Origin: VRUE01 sp035605695
GTDB lineage: Bacteria; Actinomycetota; Thermoleophilia; Solirubrobacterales; 70-9
Assembly (NCBI GenBank): GCA_035605695.1
Contig: DATNGZ010000030.1
Location: 1-64,000 of the forward strand
DNA: 64,000 nucleotides
Direction of reading: 5' to 3'
Below the pieces are notes generated by a model, which had not been told where the DNA came from, did not search any database, and saw only the letters and a program-made list of their open reading frames with translations. Position numbers and translations under genes: made by a program. Positions 25,566 to 33,797 of this stretch are shown piece by piece; positions within the stretch are counted from its first letter, which is position 1, and every line of letters starts with the position of its first letter.

Positions 25566-26480
25566 TTATTGCCCGGCTGGATCGGGAACCGCGGGCACCA
25601 GGTCGAACTCGGTTCCCAGGCGCAACTCGCTGTAGCGCCTGGTCCAGTCGTCGTTGAGGCCGTCGGACTGACGCTTCATCCGCGGCTCGAAGGCGAAGCC
25701 CTCGGGCGGGGAGAGGTCGAGCCGCTCGAGCAGGCGCAGCGTGCTGGTCTCGTAATCCGCCTCGAAGTTCTCGTAGAGGATCAGCACCGGCTTGATCCCG
25801 GAGTGCTCGAAGAAGGCGTCCCAGGCGGCCTCCTCGACCAGGATCTGATCGAGCAGGTGGCCGATCGCCCGGTAGTGGAAGCGCAGCTGCGGCCGGTGCT
25901 CCTCGATGAAGCTCTTGTAGGGCGGCGAGCCGTCTTCCTCGACCGAGCTGGCCTTGGCCTTTGCCTGGTCCTCGCGCCAGGTCGCGGTCTGCACCGCCTT
26001 CCAGAGGGAGACGGCCTGGCGCAGCTTGTTGGCCCGGATCACGCGGACGAAGGTCAGGTCGGGGAAGACCTCAGGCAGGAGGTCGGCCAGGGAAAGGTCG
26101 CGGTAGCTGGGGACGTTGCGCAGAAGGCTGACGAAGTCGCCGAAGTAGCCCCACATCAGCTTTGCGCCGAAGACGCCGTTGGGCGTCGTGCCGGCCTCGA
26201 AGGCCCACTCGAGATAGCGGTCGTAGGCGGCGCGACTCCACAGCGGCGAGCGGGGAGGGGGCTCACTGCCGAGCGCTCGCTCTCCGAGGTGGTCGCGGAT
26301 CGACTGGTCCTCAACCCCGAGGAAATATTCCTCCGGCCGGCGCGGGCGGCCGCTGTGGCGAAGCGCCTCGAAGTACTCCTCCGGCCGTCCCGCCACGCCT
26401 GTGTCGGCAAGGGCGTGGCAAACCAGAGTGCTCCCGCTACGGGGCGTGGCACAGACGATGTAGGAGCGTTGTGGCTGCAT
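25566..26480 (-). CDS. Stf0-type sulfotransferase family protein
   Basis: PAPS-dependent sulfotransferase of 304 residues. ATPRSGSTLVCHALADTG near residue 12 is the 5'-phosphosulfate loop, and FVRVIRANKLRQAVSLWKA near 143 contains the 3'-phosphate-binding segment. GRPEEYF and the overall layout resemble mycobacterial trehalose 2-sulfotransferase Stf0. The acceptor is unknown; a glycolipid or sugar is likely. It is divergent from a sulfatase gene across 97 nt. Confidence 0.85.
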   Translation of the reverse strand: MQPQRSYIVCATPRSGSTLVCHALADTGVAGRPEEYFEALRHSGRPRRPEEYFLGVEDQSIRDHLGERALGSEPPPRSPLWSRAAYDRYLEWAFEAGTTPNGVFGAKLMWGYFGDFVSLLRNVPSYRDLSLADLLPEVFPDLTFVRVIRANKLRQAVSLWKAVQTATWREDQAKAKASSVEEDGSPPYKSFIEEHRPQLRFHYRAIGHLLDQILVEEAAWDAFFEHSGIKPVLILYENFEADYETSTLRLLERLDLSPPEGFAFEPRMKRQSDGLNDDWTRRYSELRLGTEFDLVPAVPDPAGQ

Positions 26481-26577
26481 AGGGCGAAAGTCTTGCTGAT
26501 TAAGTTAATCAACAAAGCCAGCAAGAAAGTCCGCTCGCTAGTCTCCCCCTTGTACCCGCACGAGCAGAAAGCATCAC

Positions 26578-27909
26578 TTGGACTCACCGCCGAACATCCT
26601 CTACATCCACTCGCACGACACCGGGCGCTTCGTCCAGCCCTACGGGTTCCAGGTCCCGACCCCGAACCTCCAGCTCCTCGCCGACCAAGGGGTTCTCTTC
26701 CGCGAGGCCTTCTGCGCGGCGCCGACCTGCTCCGGCAGTCGTGCCAGCCTGCTCACCGGGCTCTACTGCCACAACAACGGGATGCTCGGCCTCGCCCACC
26801 GCGGCTGGGCGCTCAATGACTACGAGCAGCACTGGGTCCACGCACTGCGCAAGGCGGGCTACCGCTCGACCCTGATCGGCGAGCAGCACATCTCGGTCGA
26901 CCCGGGCGTGATCGGCTATGACGAGCTGCTCGAAGTTGGCTCCACTCGTGCCGACGACGTGGCGCCGCTGACGATTGAGACGCTGGGGGCGGCGCCGTCA
27001 GAGCCCTGGTTCATGTCGGTCGGGTTCTTCGAGACGCACCGCAGCTTCTTCGCGCCGACATCGGTGCGCGACACTCTTTACTCGCTGCCGCCGGCCAACC
27101 TTCCCGATGTGGTCGCGACCCGCCGCGACGTGGCGGCCTTCAAGACGAGCGCGCGCTCGCTGGATCAGGGAATCGGCGCCGTGCTGCATGCCCTGCACGA
27201 CTTTGGCCTGGTCGAGAACACGCTCGTCGTCTGCACCACCGATCACGGCATCGCCTTCCCGGGGGCGAAGGCGACCCTGTTCGATCGCGGCATCGGGGTG
27301 ATGATGATCGTGCGCGGCCCGAACGGGTTCACGGGAGGGAAGGTGATCGACGCTCCCGTCAGCCACCTCGACGTCTACCCGACCCTTTGCGAGCTCGCCG
27401 GAGTCGACGCTCCGCCGTGGTTGCAAGGAGCCTCACTAATGCCGCTGGTCCGCGGCGAGACCGAGCGGCTGCACGAGGCGATCTTCGCCGAGACGACCTA
27501 CCACGCCGCCTACCAGCCGCACCGCGCGATCCGCACCGAGCGCTGGAAGTACATCAGGCGCTTCGATGATTACGAGCACCCGGTGCTGGCCAACTGCGAT
27601 GACAGCGAGAGCAAGAACGTCTGGGTCGAGGCTGGCTGGGGAGATCAGGCGGTCCCCGAGGAGCAGCTCTACGACCTTGTTCTCGACCCCGGCGAGGGGC
27701 ATAACCTTGCTGGCGAGGCGGCAAGCGCCGAGGCGCTCGCGGAGCTGCGTGCCCGGCTCGAGGTCTGGATGCGGGAGACCGAGGACCCGCTGCTCGATGG
27801 GCCGGTTCTACCGCCGCCCGGAGCGACGCTCAACGAGCAGTGGCAGGTTTCGCCCGACGATCCCGTTCGGGTCGTCAGGGCAGATCCTGCGGCCGTGCCA
27901 TCCAAGTGA
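26578..27909 (+). CDS. Sulfatase (formylglycine-dependent arylsulfatase family)
   Basis: A 443-residue sulfatase. ILYIHSHDTG starts the metal-binding site, and APTCSGSRASLLTG near residue 46 is the C-x-x-S-R motif whose cysteine becomes formylglycine; the usual proline is replaced by glycine, as in some N-sulfatase-like members. TTDHG near 222 supplies further metal ligands. TTG start at 26578. It has no signal peptide. The position next to a sulfotransferase suggests opposing reactions on related sulfate esters. Its 3' end overlaps the convergent phosphatase gene by 35 nt. Confidence 0.88.
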   Translation: MDSPPNILYIHSHDTGRFVQPYGFQVPTPNLQLLADQGVLFREAFCAAPTCSGSRASLLTGLYCHNNGMLGLAHRGWALNDYEQHWVHALRKAGYRSTLIGEQHISVDPGVIGYDELLEVGSTRADDVAPLTIETLGAAPSEPWFMSVGFFETHRSFFAPTSVRDTLYSLPPANLPDVVATRRDVAAFKTSARSLDQGIGAVLHALHDFGLVENTLVVCTTDHGIAFPGAKATLFDRGIGVMMIVRGPNGFTGGKVIDAPVSHLDVYPTLCELAGVDAPPWLQGASLMPLVRGETERLHEAIFAETTYHAAYQPHRAIRTERWKYIRRFDDYEHPVLANCDDSESKNVWVEAGWGDQAVPEEQLYDLVLDPGEGHNLAGEAASAEALAELRARLEVWMRETEDPLLDGPVLPPPGATLNEQWQVSPDDPVRVVRADPAAVPSK

Positions 27910-28540
27910 TGCAGGTCCAGCCTGGGGTCTCGACGTCGGTCGGGTGCCAGCGCTCGCCCCGCTCAAAGACGCTGAGTCCGCAGTTTCGAGTCCGCAGGTT
28001 CCACATCCGCGGCGCCAGCCTCGGCTCGAATTCATCGCCGAGCAGGGAGTCGAAGAAGAAGAACCGCGAGAAGATGCCGTGGGTAACGATCAGGACTCTT
28101 TCGCCGCGCGGCTGAGACTCCAGCTCCGCCTTCAGGTGCCTCACCCGGGCGAGGATTTGGTTGAAGGACTCCGCTTCGTCGCTGGTGTGGTCGGGGTCGT
28201 CTGGATGGGCGGCCATTCGCACCGACCAACGGCGCAGCCTCTGCTCCTCGGGGCTGAGCTCGCCGTAGCCGGCGATCCCCTTCAGCTCGTGCACGTAGGG
28301 CAGAACGGTTACCGGCAGATCGAGCGCCTCGCTAAGCGGCTCCGCGGTTTCCCTCGCGCGGCGCATCGGGCTGCGCAGCAAGCGGGTGATGCCGACTCCC
28401 TTCAGGGCCTCGGCGGCGCTATGCGCTTGTTCCCGTCCCCGCTCGCTGAGCCGGTCGCCGATCTCGTCCGGAAGGGCGACCGCTTTCGGGTCGGCGTTGG
28501 AGGCCGACTCACCGTGGCGGAGTAGGAGCGCCCGCGTCAT
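27875..28540 (-). CDS. Histidine phosphatase family protein
   Basis: A 221-residue phosphoglycerate mutase-like phosphatase. LLLRHGESASNA near residue 5 holds the catalytic histidine, LLRSPMRRARETAEPL near 61 the second arginine, and VLIVTHGIFSRFF near 160 the second histidine. ATG 28540 (MTRALLLRHGE) is preferred to a longer open frame. Substrate unknown. It converges with and overlaps the end of the sulfatase gene. Confidence 0.88.
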   Translation of the reverse strand: MTRALLLRHGESASNADPKAVALPDEIGDRLSERGREQAHSAAEALKGVGITRLLRSPMRRARETAEPLSEALDLPVTVLPYVHELKGIAGYGELSPEEQRLRRWSVRMAAHPDDPDHTSDEAESFNQILARVRHLKAELESQPRGERVLIVTHGIFSRFFFFDSLLGDEFEPRLAPRMWNLRTRNCGLSVFERGERWHPTDVETPGWTCITWMARPQDLP

Positions 28541-28560
28541 TTCGGCCTCAGTGTCACACG

Positions 28561-28586
28561 GTTTGACCGTTTCAACCGTCGGGTAC
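28561..28586 (+). promoter_or_regulatory. SigB/SigF-like promoter
   Basis: GTTT (28561-28564), 16 nt, GGGTAC (28581-28586), 10 nt before the ATG of a 44-residue membrane protein. The pattern fits general-stress sigma promoters. The short distance implies a nearly leaderless mRNA. Confidence 0.55.
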
Positions 28587-28596
28587 AGCGGGTGCC

Positions 28597-28731
28597 ATGG
28601 AGCTATCAATATTGCTGATAATCATCGGGATCGTCTTGGCGATCCTCGTCAACTACATCCTGGGAATCATCGTCATCCTGATCGGACTGGCGATGCTGTT
28701 GCTGCCGCGCCTCAGTTCGAGACGCGCCTAG
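28597..28731 (+). CDS. 44-residue hydrophobic membrane protein
   Basis: ATG-started frame: ELSILLIIIGIVLAILVNYI and IIVILIGLAMLLLPRL form two membrane segments, ending in the basic SSRRA. A stress-type promoter sits just upstream and a strong hairpin just downstream, so the gene has its own complete transcription unit. It resembles other very short membrane proteins of unknown function in actinobacteria. Confidence 0.7.
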   Translation: MELSILLIIIGIVLAILVNYILGIIVILIGLAMLLLPRLSSRRA

Positions 28732-28775
28732 GCCGAGCGGGGCGCCGGAACCTCTCACCCGGCGCCCGGCTCGGC
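28732..28775 (+). terminator. Strong hairpin terminator
   Basis: A 17-bp stem with one mismatch (28732-28748 against 28759-28775) and a 10-nt loop begins directly after the stop codon of the 44-residue membrane protein. It is very GC-rich and lacks a T tract, which is common for terminators in high-GC actinobacteria. Confidence 0.65.
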
Positions 28776-28797
28776 GGCAGCCTCCCAGCCTTAGGCT

Positions 28798-29439
28798 GTG
28801 GCAATGGCTTCGTGGAAGCTCCCCTTGGTTGTCGCCGCCGTGGTGGTGCCGATCATCGCCGCGTTCAGGGTGGGGGGACCGGGAGTCGGCGTTGCCTTTG
28901 GAGCGCTGGCCGTGGTCGCGATCCTCGTCGTCGCTGTGCGCCAGCGACCGCTGGGGCCGATCGTCTCAGCGCCGGCCGCTGACAGCCGGCGCCACGTTCT
29001 GATTGTTGCCGCGACCGCGGTCGAGGATCCGGCGGACGTCGCTCGGGTCGTCGATGCTGCCGAGTTCAGCCGCACGGCGGAGGACTCCGACGTCCTTGTG
29101 CTGGTCCCGGCGCGAATCGGCTTCCTCGATCGCTGGACCTCCGATGTCGAGTCCGCTCGACACGCTGCCCAGGAGCGCCTGGTCGCCACCGTTGCCGCGC
29201 TGGCCAAGGCTGGGATCGGGGCCGAGGCGCGGGTTGGCGACGAGGACATCGTCCAGGCCACCGAAGACCAGCTGCAGAGCTTTCCGGCGACCGAGGTAGT
29301 GCTGGCCGGTGGCGGCGATGAAGAGGACGGCCTCGAGGCGGCGGCGGCAGAATTGCGCTCGCGCCTCCAGGCTGGCTTCAGCCGAGTGCGACTCGGCGGG
29401 TCCGACAAGGGCGTCGAGGCGAGGTCGGCTGGGGACTAG
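28798..29439 (+). CDS. Membrane-anchored protein with universal-stress-like domain
   Basis: A 213-residue protein. Two N-terminal hydrophobic segments (KLPLVVAAVVVPIIAAF, GVAFGALAVVAILVVAV) are followed by a soluble alpha/beta domain: HVLIVAATAVEDPADVARVV, VLVLVPARIG, VGDEDIVQATEDQLQSF and EVVLAGGGDEE. This order resembles UspA-type domains, without a clear ATP-binding loop. Starts: GTG 28798 or ATG 28804. Function unknown. Confidence 0.65.
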   Translation: MAMASWKLPLVVAAVVVPIIAAFRVGGPGVGVAFGALAVVAILVVAVRQRPLGPIVSAPAADSRRHVLIVAATAVEDPADVARVVDAAEFSRTAEDSDVLVLVPARIGFLDRWTSDVESARHAAQERLVATVAALAKAGIGAEARVGDEDIVQATEDQLQSFPATEVVLAGGGDEEDGLEAAAAELRSRLQAGFSRVRLGGSDKGVEARSAGD

Positions 29440-29462
29440 CCTGTCCTATCGCCACTTCTGCG

Positions 29463-30353
29463 CTGATCGCCGGAGCGACTGGGTTCATCGGAACCCGGCT
29501 CACCGCGTCGTTGAGGGAGGGCGGAGCTTCTGTCCGCTGCCTCGTGCGCGACCCGGCGCGGGCGAGTGACCTGGAGCGGACCGGGGCGACGCTGCATGTC
29601 GGCGATGTCACCGATGCGGCGACGCTCAAGGGCGCGGGGGAGGGCATCGACGTCGCCTACTTCCTCGTCCACGCGATGGCGAGCGGTGGCGGCTTCGCCG
29701 AGCGCGAGCGCCAGGGCGCGCGCAACTTCGCGCAGATGGCGAAGCGGGAGGGCGTCGAGCGGGTGATCTACCTCGGCGGCCTCGGTGACGATAGCGTCTC
29801 CGAGCACCTGCGTAGCCGCCACGAGGCGGCGAAGGTGCTCGCGACCTACGGCCCGCCGCTCACCTACTTCCGGGCGGCGATGGTGGTCGGCGTCGGCAGC
29901 GAGTCCTTCCGCACCCTGCGCTATCTGGTCGGACGGCTGCCGGTGATGATCACGCCGAGCTGGTTGCGCACTCTGACCCAGCCGATCGGCGTCGACGCGA
30001 CGATCGAGTACTTGCGGCGCGCTCCCGAGGTCGCCGAGTCGGTCGGCCGCGAGGTCCAGATCGGCGGCCCGCAGGTGCTCTCCTACGACGCGATGCTCGA
30101 CCGGATGGCGGTGGCGATGGGCAAGCGCGAGCCGCTCCGCGTCCCGGTCCCCTTCATCACGCCTTGGCTCTCGGCGCTCTGGCTCGGCCTGGTCACGCCG
30201 GTCGACACGAAGGTGGCGCGGCCACTTGTAGAGGGTCTGACAACACCGACGGTCGTCACCGACCCCTCGGGTGCGAAACCGTTCGGTGTCAAACCGGAGT
30301 CGTTTGACGAGAGCTTGCGGCGGGCGCTCGAGGAGGAAGCGCGGGGGGAGTGA
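29463..30353 (+). CDS. NAD(P)-binding protein, YbjT/NmrA-like SDR; no canonical start
   Basis: About 296 residues of an atypical SDR. ALIAGATGFIGTRLTASL contains the GxxGxxG dinucleotide motif, followed by VRCLVRDPARASDLERTGAT and the family's ERVIYLGGLGDD. The first canonical start in this frame is TTG 29511, which would remove the essential NAD(P) motif. No ATG, GTG or TTG occurs in frame upstream, so either CTG 29463 or another unusual codon is used, or the sequence has an error. The coordinate given is provisional. C-terminal part matches members that act on quinones or sense NADPH. Confidence 0.72.
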   Translation: MIAGATGFIGTRLTASLREGGASVRCLVRDPARASDLERTGATLHVGDVTDAATLKGAGEGIDVAYFLVHAMASGGGFAERERQGARNFAQMAKREGVERVIYLGGLGDDSVSEHLRSRHEAAKVLATYGPPLTYFRAAMVVGVGSESFRTLRYLVGRLPVMITPSWLRTLTQPIGVDATIEYLRRAPEVAESVGREVQIGGPQVLSYDAMLDRMAVAMGKREPLRVPVPFITPWLSALWLGLVTPVDTKVARPLVEGLTTPTVVTDPSGAKPFGVKPESFDESLRRALEEEARGE

Positions 30354-30354
30354 G

Positions 30355-31374
30355 TCAGCAGACGTGAGCGCGGGCGGCGCTGCGCACTACCTGGAAGGCG
30401 CTGCCCGGGATCCGCTTCAGCTGGTTGAGGTTTTCGTCATCCCAGCGGTGGTCACTGCTGCCGCTGAAGTACCAGTTGGAGCCGTTGTCGGCGACGATCA
30501 TCCCGTAGCGCTTCAGCGCCTCGGCGATTGTCCGGGCGCCGCCGCTGAAGCCGCCAAGTCCGTAGCCCGCCTTCAGCCGCAGCCGCGTCCCCATCGCCGG
30601 CGCGCTGGGGTCGGAAGTGTCGCCGGCGCAGTGCGAGGCGGGGTGGACCCAGGCGTTGCGGGTGCTCTCGAAGGTGACCCGGATCGCGTGTTCCAGGTGG
30701 CCGGTGGCGACCTCGTCGTAGCGGACCAGGCCGGGGAAGATCGGCAACCCGGCGGCGTCGGCGGAGGTCCACGAGTCGGGACGCAGCCCGGTCGAGCGCA
30801 GATCCCAGCGGCTCCCCGAGTCGGCGTTCCAGTGGGCGCCGCCGCTGTGCATCGGGAAGGCGCGGTAGAGCTCGTAGAGCGTGCAGCTGGAGCGGTCGAC
30901 GGTGAGCAGGTGGCGGTCGCCGTCGCTGCCTTTACCGCCCTCGACCGGGGCGTTGGCGGGGACCGGGAACGGCCCGGGGTCGCTCTCGTCGCCATAGGCG
31001 GTGTAGTGGATCGGCAGCTTGGCCTGGCCGGCACCGACGACCGCGTAGGGGAAGCCGTAGGCACGCGGCGAGCCAAAGTCGGGGTGGAGGAGGTTGCCGC
31101 CGTGGGCGTTGACGTAGGCGATCGTCGCGGTGGAGTTAGCGGCGACGGGCGCCTTCGAGATGTCCTGGTTCCAGGCCGCCTCGGTGGGTAGGGAGGGAGC
31201 GCTGGCCGGGGTGCCGGCGGGTGGGTCGGGGAAGATCGGGCAGCTGCCGAGATCGGAGTAGGGGCCGACCGCACCGGCCGAGGTGACGCCTACGGCTGCC
31301 GCGACGGCCAGCGCCAGCGCTATCGCTGCTCCAAGCCAGCGCTTCCGACTTTGACCCACCTCTGCTGTGGTCAA
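30355..31374 (-). CDS. Secreted protein of unknown function
   Basis: A 339-residue exported protein with a signal peptide (LGAAIALALAVAAAVGVTSA). The body has repeated Trp/Tyr-rich segments: HYTAYGDESDPGPFPVP, DGDRHLLTVDRSSCTLYEL, SWTSADAAGLPIFPGLVRYD, YGMIVADNGSNWYFSG. I recognise it as belonging to a family of extracellular proteins common in soil bacteria but with no assigned activity. The C-terminus carries a cysteine pair partner (AHVC). It converges with the NAD(P)-binding gene with 1 nt between stops. Confidence 0.75.
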   Translation of the reverse strand: MTTAEVGQSRKRWLGAAIALALAVAAAVGVTSAGAVGPYSDLGSCPIFPDPPAGTPASAPSLPTEAAWNQDISKAPVAANSTATIAYVNAHGGNLLHPDFGSPRAYGFPYAVVGAGQAKLPIHYTAYGDESDPGPFPVPANAPVEGGKGSDGDRHLLTVDRSSCTLYELYRAFPMHSGGAHWNADSGSRWDLRSTGLRPDSWTSADAAGLPIFPGLVRYDEVATGHLEHAIRVTFESTRNAWVHPASHCAGDTSDPSAPAMGTRLRLKAGYGLGGFSGGARTIAEALKRYGMIVADNGSNWYFSGSSDHRWDDENLNQLKRIPGSAFQVVRSAARAHVC

Positions 31375-31492
31375 TGTCGGCTAGGCATCGGCGTCGGCGG
31401 TCACGGTCGCGGACGCGCAGGCCTCGGGCCGGAAGGTGGCAAAGCTTCGCCTGCGCATCGCACGAACCGTAGCGCGGCTAGCCTGGGCCGCG

Positions 31493-32221
31493 ATGAACGT
31501 GGACAACCGTCCAATCCTGTTGGCGATCCAGCACGTGCCATGGGAGACGCCGCACCGAATCCTCGACGCCTGCGGCGGCCTCGACGTGCACACCGTCAAA
31601 CCGCTCGCGGGCCAGGCGCTGCCCGACCACGATGAAGTGGTCGGGGCAGTGGTGATGGGCGGACCGATGAGCGTCGACGAAACCGACCGCCATTCGGAGC
31701 TGGCGGCAGAGCGCGAGTGGCTCGTCGAGGCGGTGCGCCGCGAGATGCCGGTGCTCGGCATCTGCCTAGGGGCGCAACTGCTCGCTCGCGCACTAGGGGC
31801 GGAGGTGAGGCCGGGGGAGGGGCCGGAGATCGGCTGGGAGCCGGTGGAGATCCTCGACCCCGACGACCCAATCCTCGGCCCCCTGGCACCGAGCACGATG
31901 GTCCTGCACTGGCACGGCGAGACCTTCGACCTGCCCGAAGGGGCCAAGCCCCTGGCGCGCTCAGCCAGGACCGAGCACCAGGCTTTCCGCCACGGCAACG
32001 CCTGGGGCATCCTCTTCCACCCCGAGGCCGACTTCGCCCTGCTCGAGGCCTGGTTGGCCGTACCCGAGATGGTCCGCGAAGCCCGCAAGGCACTCGGCGA
32101 CCAGGGAACCCACGACCTCCCAGCGGAAGCCGAAGCGGCGGAGCCAGAGCTGATCAAGCGCACAACGCCGGGCCTCAAGGCCTTTGCCGCCCTGGCAGAA
32201 GCAAATCGTCCCGCGGGCTGA
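31493..32221 (+). CDS. Type 1 glutamine amidotransferase domain protein
   Basis: A 242-residue class I GATase. The nucleophile is in PVLGICLGAQLLARALG near residue 87, and the catalytic His-Glu pair is in LFHPEADF near 178. WHGETFDLPEGA is typical of stand-alone GATases similar to GMP synthase-like or gamma-glutamyl hydrolases. The ATG at 31493 (MNVDNRPILLAIQH) opens the domain. Synthase partner not adjacent. Confidence 0.87.
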   Translation: MNVDNRPILLAIQHVPWETPHRILDACGGLDVHTVKPLAGQALPDHDEVVGAVVMGGPMSVDETDRHSELAAEREWLVEAVRREMPVLGICLGAQLLARALGAEVRPGEGPEIGWEPVEILDPDDPILGPLAPSTMVLHWHGETFDLPEGAKPLARSARTEHQAFRHGNAWGILFHPEADFALLEAWLAVPEMVREARKALGDQGTHDLPAEAEAAEPELIKRTTPGLKAFAALAEANRPAG

Positions 32222-32261
32222 CCCCTCAACACTCGCTCCGGCCGCTAGATTGGAGCCACGC

Positions 32262-32335
32262 GGTGGACGTAGCTCAGTTGGTAGAGCTCCTGGTTGTGGT
32301 CCAGGCGGTCGCCGGTTCGAATCCGGTCGTCCACC
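32262..32335 (+). tRNA. tRNA-His (GUG)
   Basis: Cloverleaf with acceptor GTGGACG pairing CGTCCAC, plus the extra G at position -1 (32262) opposite C73, the identity feature of tRNA-His. The anticodon loop TTGTGGT gives GUG. CCA is not encoded. The accessory stretch to about 36 kb begins directly downstream. Confidence 0.95.
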
Positions 32336-32831
32336 CCTCATCGAATTGCCTGCAAAGCGGCAACTTCGCTTTCGCCTGGCGTTTCCAACTGAGACCTTAA
32401 TTTGCGCCCATTTGAGGCGCGAGTGCCTCCGATCGCGCGGATACGCGGCGATTAGCGGCGATTTCGGGCTATTCCGGCTCGCTTTCCAGCGGCGACGGAG
32501 CTACGGTCGCCAGCGCCAAGGCATAAGTGGACCCGGCGGCGGCGGAGCGCCCAGCGCACTGGATCCTTCAAGGCGCGGTCGAGCGCTGCGATCCAAGCAG
32601 TGACCAGGCTGCCCCGCGCCGAGGAAAGCCGTCGCGGCAGCGACGGCCATACGGAATCCAGTCCCGCGACAAGGCCGTTAGCCCCGGCGCCACCCTGGCC
32701 TCGTGCTCGCTACCGTCACGTCGAGTAAAGCGTCGCCGTGGCCGCAGAGACGACCAGCAAAGTTATCCAGCGCTCCCGCGTCACACGCTCACTCAGAGCG
32801 ATTCGGTCTGAGCCGCGTTGCGGATGGACGA
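32336..32831. other. Intergenic stretch without a recognisable gene
   Basis: About 500 bases between tRNA-His and the NhaA pseudogene. Open frames here are short, overlap the tRNA or have no recognisable motif. It may be the remnant of an integration or deletion event beside the tRNA; no integrase, terminal repeat or IS end was seen. Confidence 0.6.
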
Positions 32832-33590
32832 TTACCGGACCTGCTCTGGCGAGTCGGATGGGCCGCCAGGCCCCAATACGGCGATGCCGATGATCGCGGC
32901 GATGACCGCGCCGCCGAGGATGCCGATCTTCGCCTCTTCAAGAAGGGGCGGATCGGGGTACGCGAGCGGCGTGATGAAGAGGGACACCGTAAAGCCGATT
33001 CCCGCGAGGGCCGCGGCGCCCAAGAGTCCGCGGGTGTCGACTCCGTTGGGCAGAGTCCCCAGTCGCAGCTTCGGTGCGAGGAAGGTCGCGCCTGCGATTT
33101 CAACGAACTTGCCGACCACGAGCCCCACCACAATCGTGAGCGCCACCCGCTGGGCATCGCCATCCGAGAGTGAGGAGTCGCCGAGCTCGACCCCGGCGTT
33201 GGCAAAAGCAAAGAGGGCAGGACCAGGAAGCTGACGTAGGGATGCAGTTCCTTCCTCCAGCTCTTCGAGGACCCTGAGCCCCTCGATCGGACGAGCGGGG
33301 GTCAGGAGGGCGAGAGCGACGCCCGCCACGGTTGCGTGGACTCCTGACTCCAAAGTTGCGACCCAAACGAATAGTGCGGCACGAAGGCGAGGATCCCCGA
33401 CACGCCCAAGGCTCGCATCAAGGCAACCAGAAGGAGGCCACCGCCGGCCAGTGCCAGCCAGCCAATCGAGATTTCGCCCAGCGCAACGAACACCCCGACC
33501 AACAGGGAAGCCGCCGCCGGCTTCGGTGCGAAGGAACCGGGCCGCCGATTCGAGCGCGATGTTCTGCGTGGACCCGTCCGCCTCGCTCAT
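32832..33590 (-). pseudogene. nhaA: Na+/H+ antiporter NhaA pseudogene (internal deletion and frameshifts)
   Basis: The C-terminal half of NhaA is clear: ATLESGVHATVAGVALALL, GPALFAFANAGVEL, GLVVGKFVEI and AGIGFTVSLFITPLAYPDP. The N-terminus keeps only FLRTEAGGG before jumping into a different part of the protein. A middle segment (EISIGWLALAGGGLLLVALM) lies in another frame at about 33370-33500. The normal protein is about 400 residues; here transmembrane helices 1 to about 6 are missing and two frameshifts are needed. The gene is therefore non-functional. Confidence 0.82.
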
Positions 33591-33797
33591 CCGACCATCA
33601 AATCGGATGCCTCTCGTCTAGGCCCAGCCGACTCGAGTGACTTGAGCAGGACATGTGCACATCGCTTGAAACCGGCACGTTTGACAAGCGCCCCGATTGG
33701 GTCGTTGCTCGCGACCCTGGAGTCCTCGACGGCCAAGGCCGCGAAGACGTGGAGGAGGCGGCGGCCGACTTCCTCAAGCGGTAGGCTGCCCGACCTT

